A DNA stretch of 64,000 bases from Candidatus Mycobacterium wuenschmannii (GTDB lineage Bacteria; Actinomycetota; Actinomycetes; Mycobacteriales; Mycobacteriaceae), in the NCBI RefSeq assembly GCF_030252325.1, contig NZ_CP126981.1, positions 62,001 through 126,000 on the forward strand, given 5' to 3'. This document shows positions 63,051 through 64,000 of this stretch, one piece after another; the stretch's first letter is position 1; every line of letters begins with the position of its first letter. The notes below the pieces were generated by a model. It was not told the origin of the DNA. It did not search any database and worked only from the letters and a program-made list of their open reading frames with translations. A program made the translations under genes and the position numbers.

Positions 63051-63827
63051 CTACTTGGCGACGTATCCTCCGTCGATGGGCAGCAGGACACCGGTGATGT
63101 TGCGGGCCTCCTCACAGGACAGGAACACCGCTGCCTCGGCGCAGTCTTCGGCGGTGATGATGTGGCCCAGCGGATGGATGGTGGCGACTAAATCGACCAG
63201 GTTCTGATCGGCGGGCGCGAACTTTTTGTCGGGGGTGGCCGAGAAGTTGGTCAAGGGCATTGCTGCGGGGCAGATGGCGTTGACCCGGATGCCGTCGGCG
63301 GCGAATTCGACGGCCAGACCCTTGGTCATCTGGTTGACCGCACCTTTGGTGGCGCCGTAGAGCACGCTGCCGAATCCGACCATGCCGGCCACCGATCCGG
63401 TGTTGAGAATGACGCCGCCGCCGCCTTGCTGTTTGAACTGCCGGACAGCGTATTTGGCGCCGTAGAACACGCTGCTGATGTTGATCTGCATCAACTTCTG
63501 CCACTCGGCGTCGGTGAATTCTGCGGTGGTGGCGCCGGGTTTGAGGCCGGTGATTCCGGCGTTGTTGTGCATGATGTCGAGCTGGCCGAACCGGTAGACG
63601 CATTGTTCGACGAGCTTGCTCACCTCGGACTCCTGCGAGACATCGCACTGCACGCCGGTGACCGACTCGTCGTCGCCGCCCGCCAAGTCCACTGTCTGGT
63701 CGAGCCATTCAGGCTCGATGTCGGCGCACACGACCTTCGCTCCCTCCTGCAGGAAGCGAAGGGTCGTGGCGCGTCCGACTCCGGAGCCCGCGCCGGTGAT
63801 GATGGCGACTTTCTCTTTGAGGCGCAT
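63051..63827 (-). CDS. Short-chain dehydrogenase/reductase upstream of mceA
   Basis: 258 aa classical SDR: ITGAGSGVGRATTLRF cofactor loop, HNNAGITG (NNAG), VLYGATKGAV (YxxxK) and DGIRVNAICPAAMPLTNFSA at the end. It is usually NAD(P)-linked oxidation of alcohols, for example steroids. It sits 4 bp after the stop of the partial gene upstream and 97 bp before mceA, so it is in the same transcript direction and could belong to the lipid pathway. Confidence 0.9.
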   Translation of the reverse strand: MRLKEKVAIITGAGSGVGRATTLRFLQEGAKVVCADIEPEWLDQTVDLAGGDDESVTGVQCDVSQESEVSKLVEQCVYRFGQLDIMHNNAGITGLKPGATTAEFTDAEWQKLMQINISSVFYGAKYAVRQFKQQGGGGVILNTGSVAGMVGFGSVLYGATKGAVNQMTKGLAVEFAADGIRVNAICPAAMPLTNFSATPDKKFAPADQNLVDLVATIHPLGHIITAEDCAEAAVFLSCEEARNITGVLLPIDGGYVAK

Positions 63828-63831
63828 GGTG

Positions 63832-64000
63832 TTAGCGCCGGTGTCCGTGCGGGAAGGTGAGGATGTCCATCAGTTCGGTGATGTCGCGTTGGGTGTCGAG
63901 AGTCAGAACGAGTTGCTCGACGCGGTCCGCGGCATCGGGGCCCAGCGTTGTTTCCAGGTAGGGCCGGCAGACCTGGCGGATCTGTTCGGTGGTCAGCGGC
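63832..64000 (-). CDS. Partial CDS, C-terminal end of an unknown protein
   Basis: The final 55 codons lie in the window. The reading frame ends ELMDILTFPHGHRR followed by TAA at 63832-63834; before it is EQIRQVCRPYLETTLGPDAA. The frame remains open to the window edge. The gene continues past position 64000. No family is recognised. Its stop is 4 bp from the SDR start, so it is the upstream gene of the SDR/mce transcript. Confidence 0.7.
   Translation of the reverse strand, partial: PLTTEQIRQVCRPYLETTLGPDAADRVEQLVLTLDTQRDITELMDILTFPHGHRR

Overview
The window is chromosomal DNA from a high-GC mycolic-acid actinomycete, most likely a rapidly growing environmental Mycobacterium (Mycolicibacterium). 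The reasons are an Mce operon, a universal stress protein very close to M. tuberculosis Rv1636, a secreted Cdh-type CDP-diacylglycerol pyrophosphatase, and a pgm / crcB / crcB / DUF190 block that I recall having the same order in M. tuberculosis (Rv3068c-Rv3071). I identified genes by reading translated sequence. No database search was possible.

Region 1 (1-13.9 kb): stress, envelope and signalling genes. These include an unusual zinc-ribbon short-chain dehydrogenase, a universal stress protein, small secreted proteins, Cdh and a PGRP-type amidase. A light-sensing pair follows: heme oxygenase makes biliverdin and a bacteriophytochrome ends in a SpoIIE/PP2C phosphatase instead of a histidine kinase. 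Next is a stretch of broken genes: a DUF1214-like secreted protein with two frameshifts, and a toxin-like tail with one frameshift whose stop codon overlaps an intact small gene that may be its orphan immunity gene.

Region 2 (14-22.8 kb): the two-gene pathway for the osmolyte N-acetylglutaminylglutamine amide, a PrsW-type membrane protease with a membrane partner, and a catabolic run (quinone oxidoreductase, intradiol dioxygenase, two carboxymuconolactone-decarboxylase-like proteins).

Region 3 (22.7-39.8 kb): glycogen phosphorylase; an operon of a TetR regulator, an ABC-type ATPase with degraded motifs and a YhgE/Pip membrane protein; two D-aminoacylase-type amidohydrolases; a methyltransferase, an AraC regulator and class I aldolase; and a Rieske oxygenase with its own TetR gene. 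Three palindromes upstream of these divergent genes look like TetR operators.

Region 4 (39.8-53.4 kb): SelO and a second-type glutamyl-tRNA synthetase, divergent across three tandem 55-bp repeats; a hemerythrin-like protein; a five-gene operon (sulfotransferase, alkylsulfatase-like metallo-hydrolase, SDR, VOC, luciferase-like monooxygenase); the fluoride-export genes; phosphoglucomutase; and an MFS transporter.

Region 5 (53.3-64 kb): a tRNA-Ala(GGC) gene, a multidomain exonuclease/BRCT/HTH protein, and a six-gene mceA-F operon on the minus strand. An SDR gene, not a yrbE permease gene, lies immediately upstream of mceA. No CRISPR array, insertion sequence or integrase was seen.
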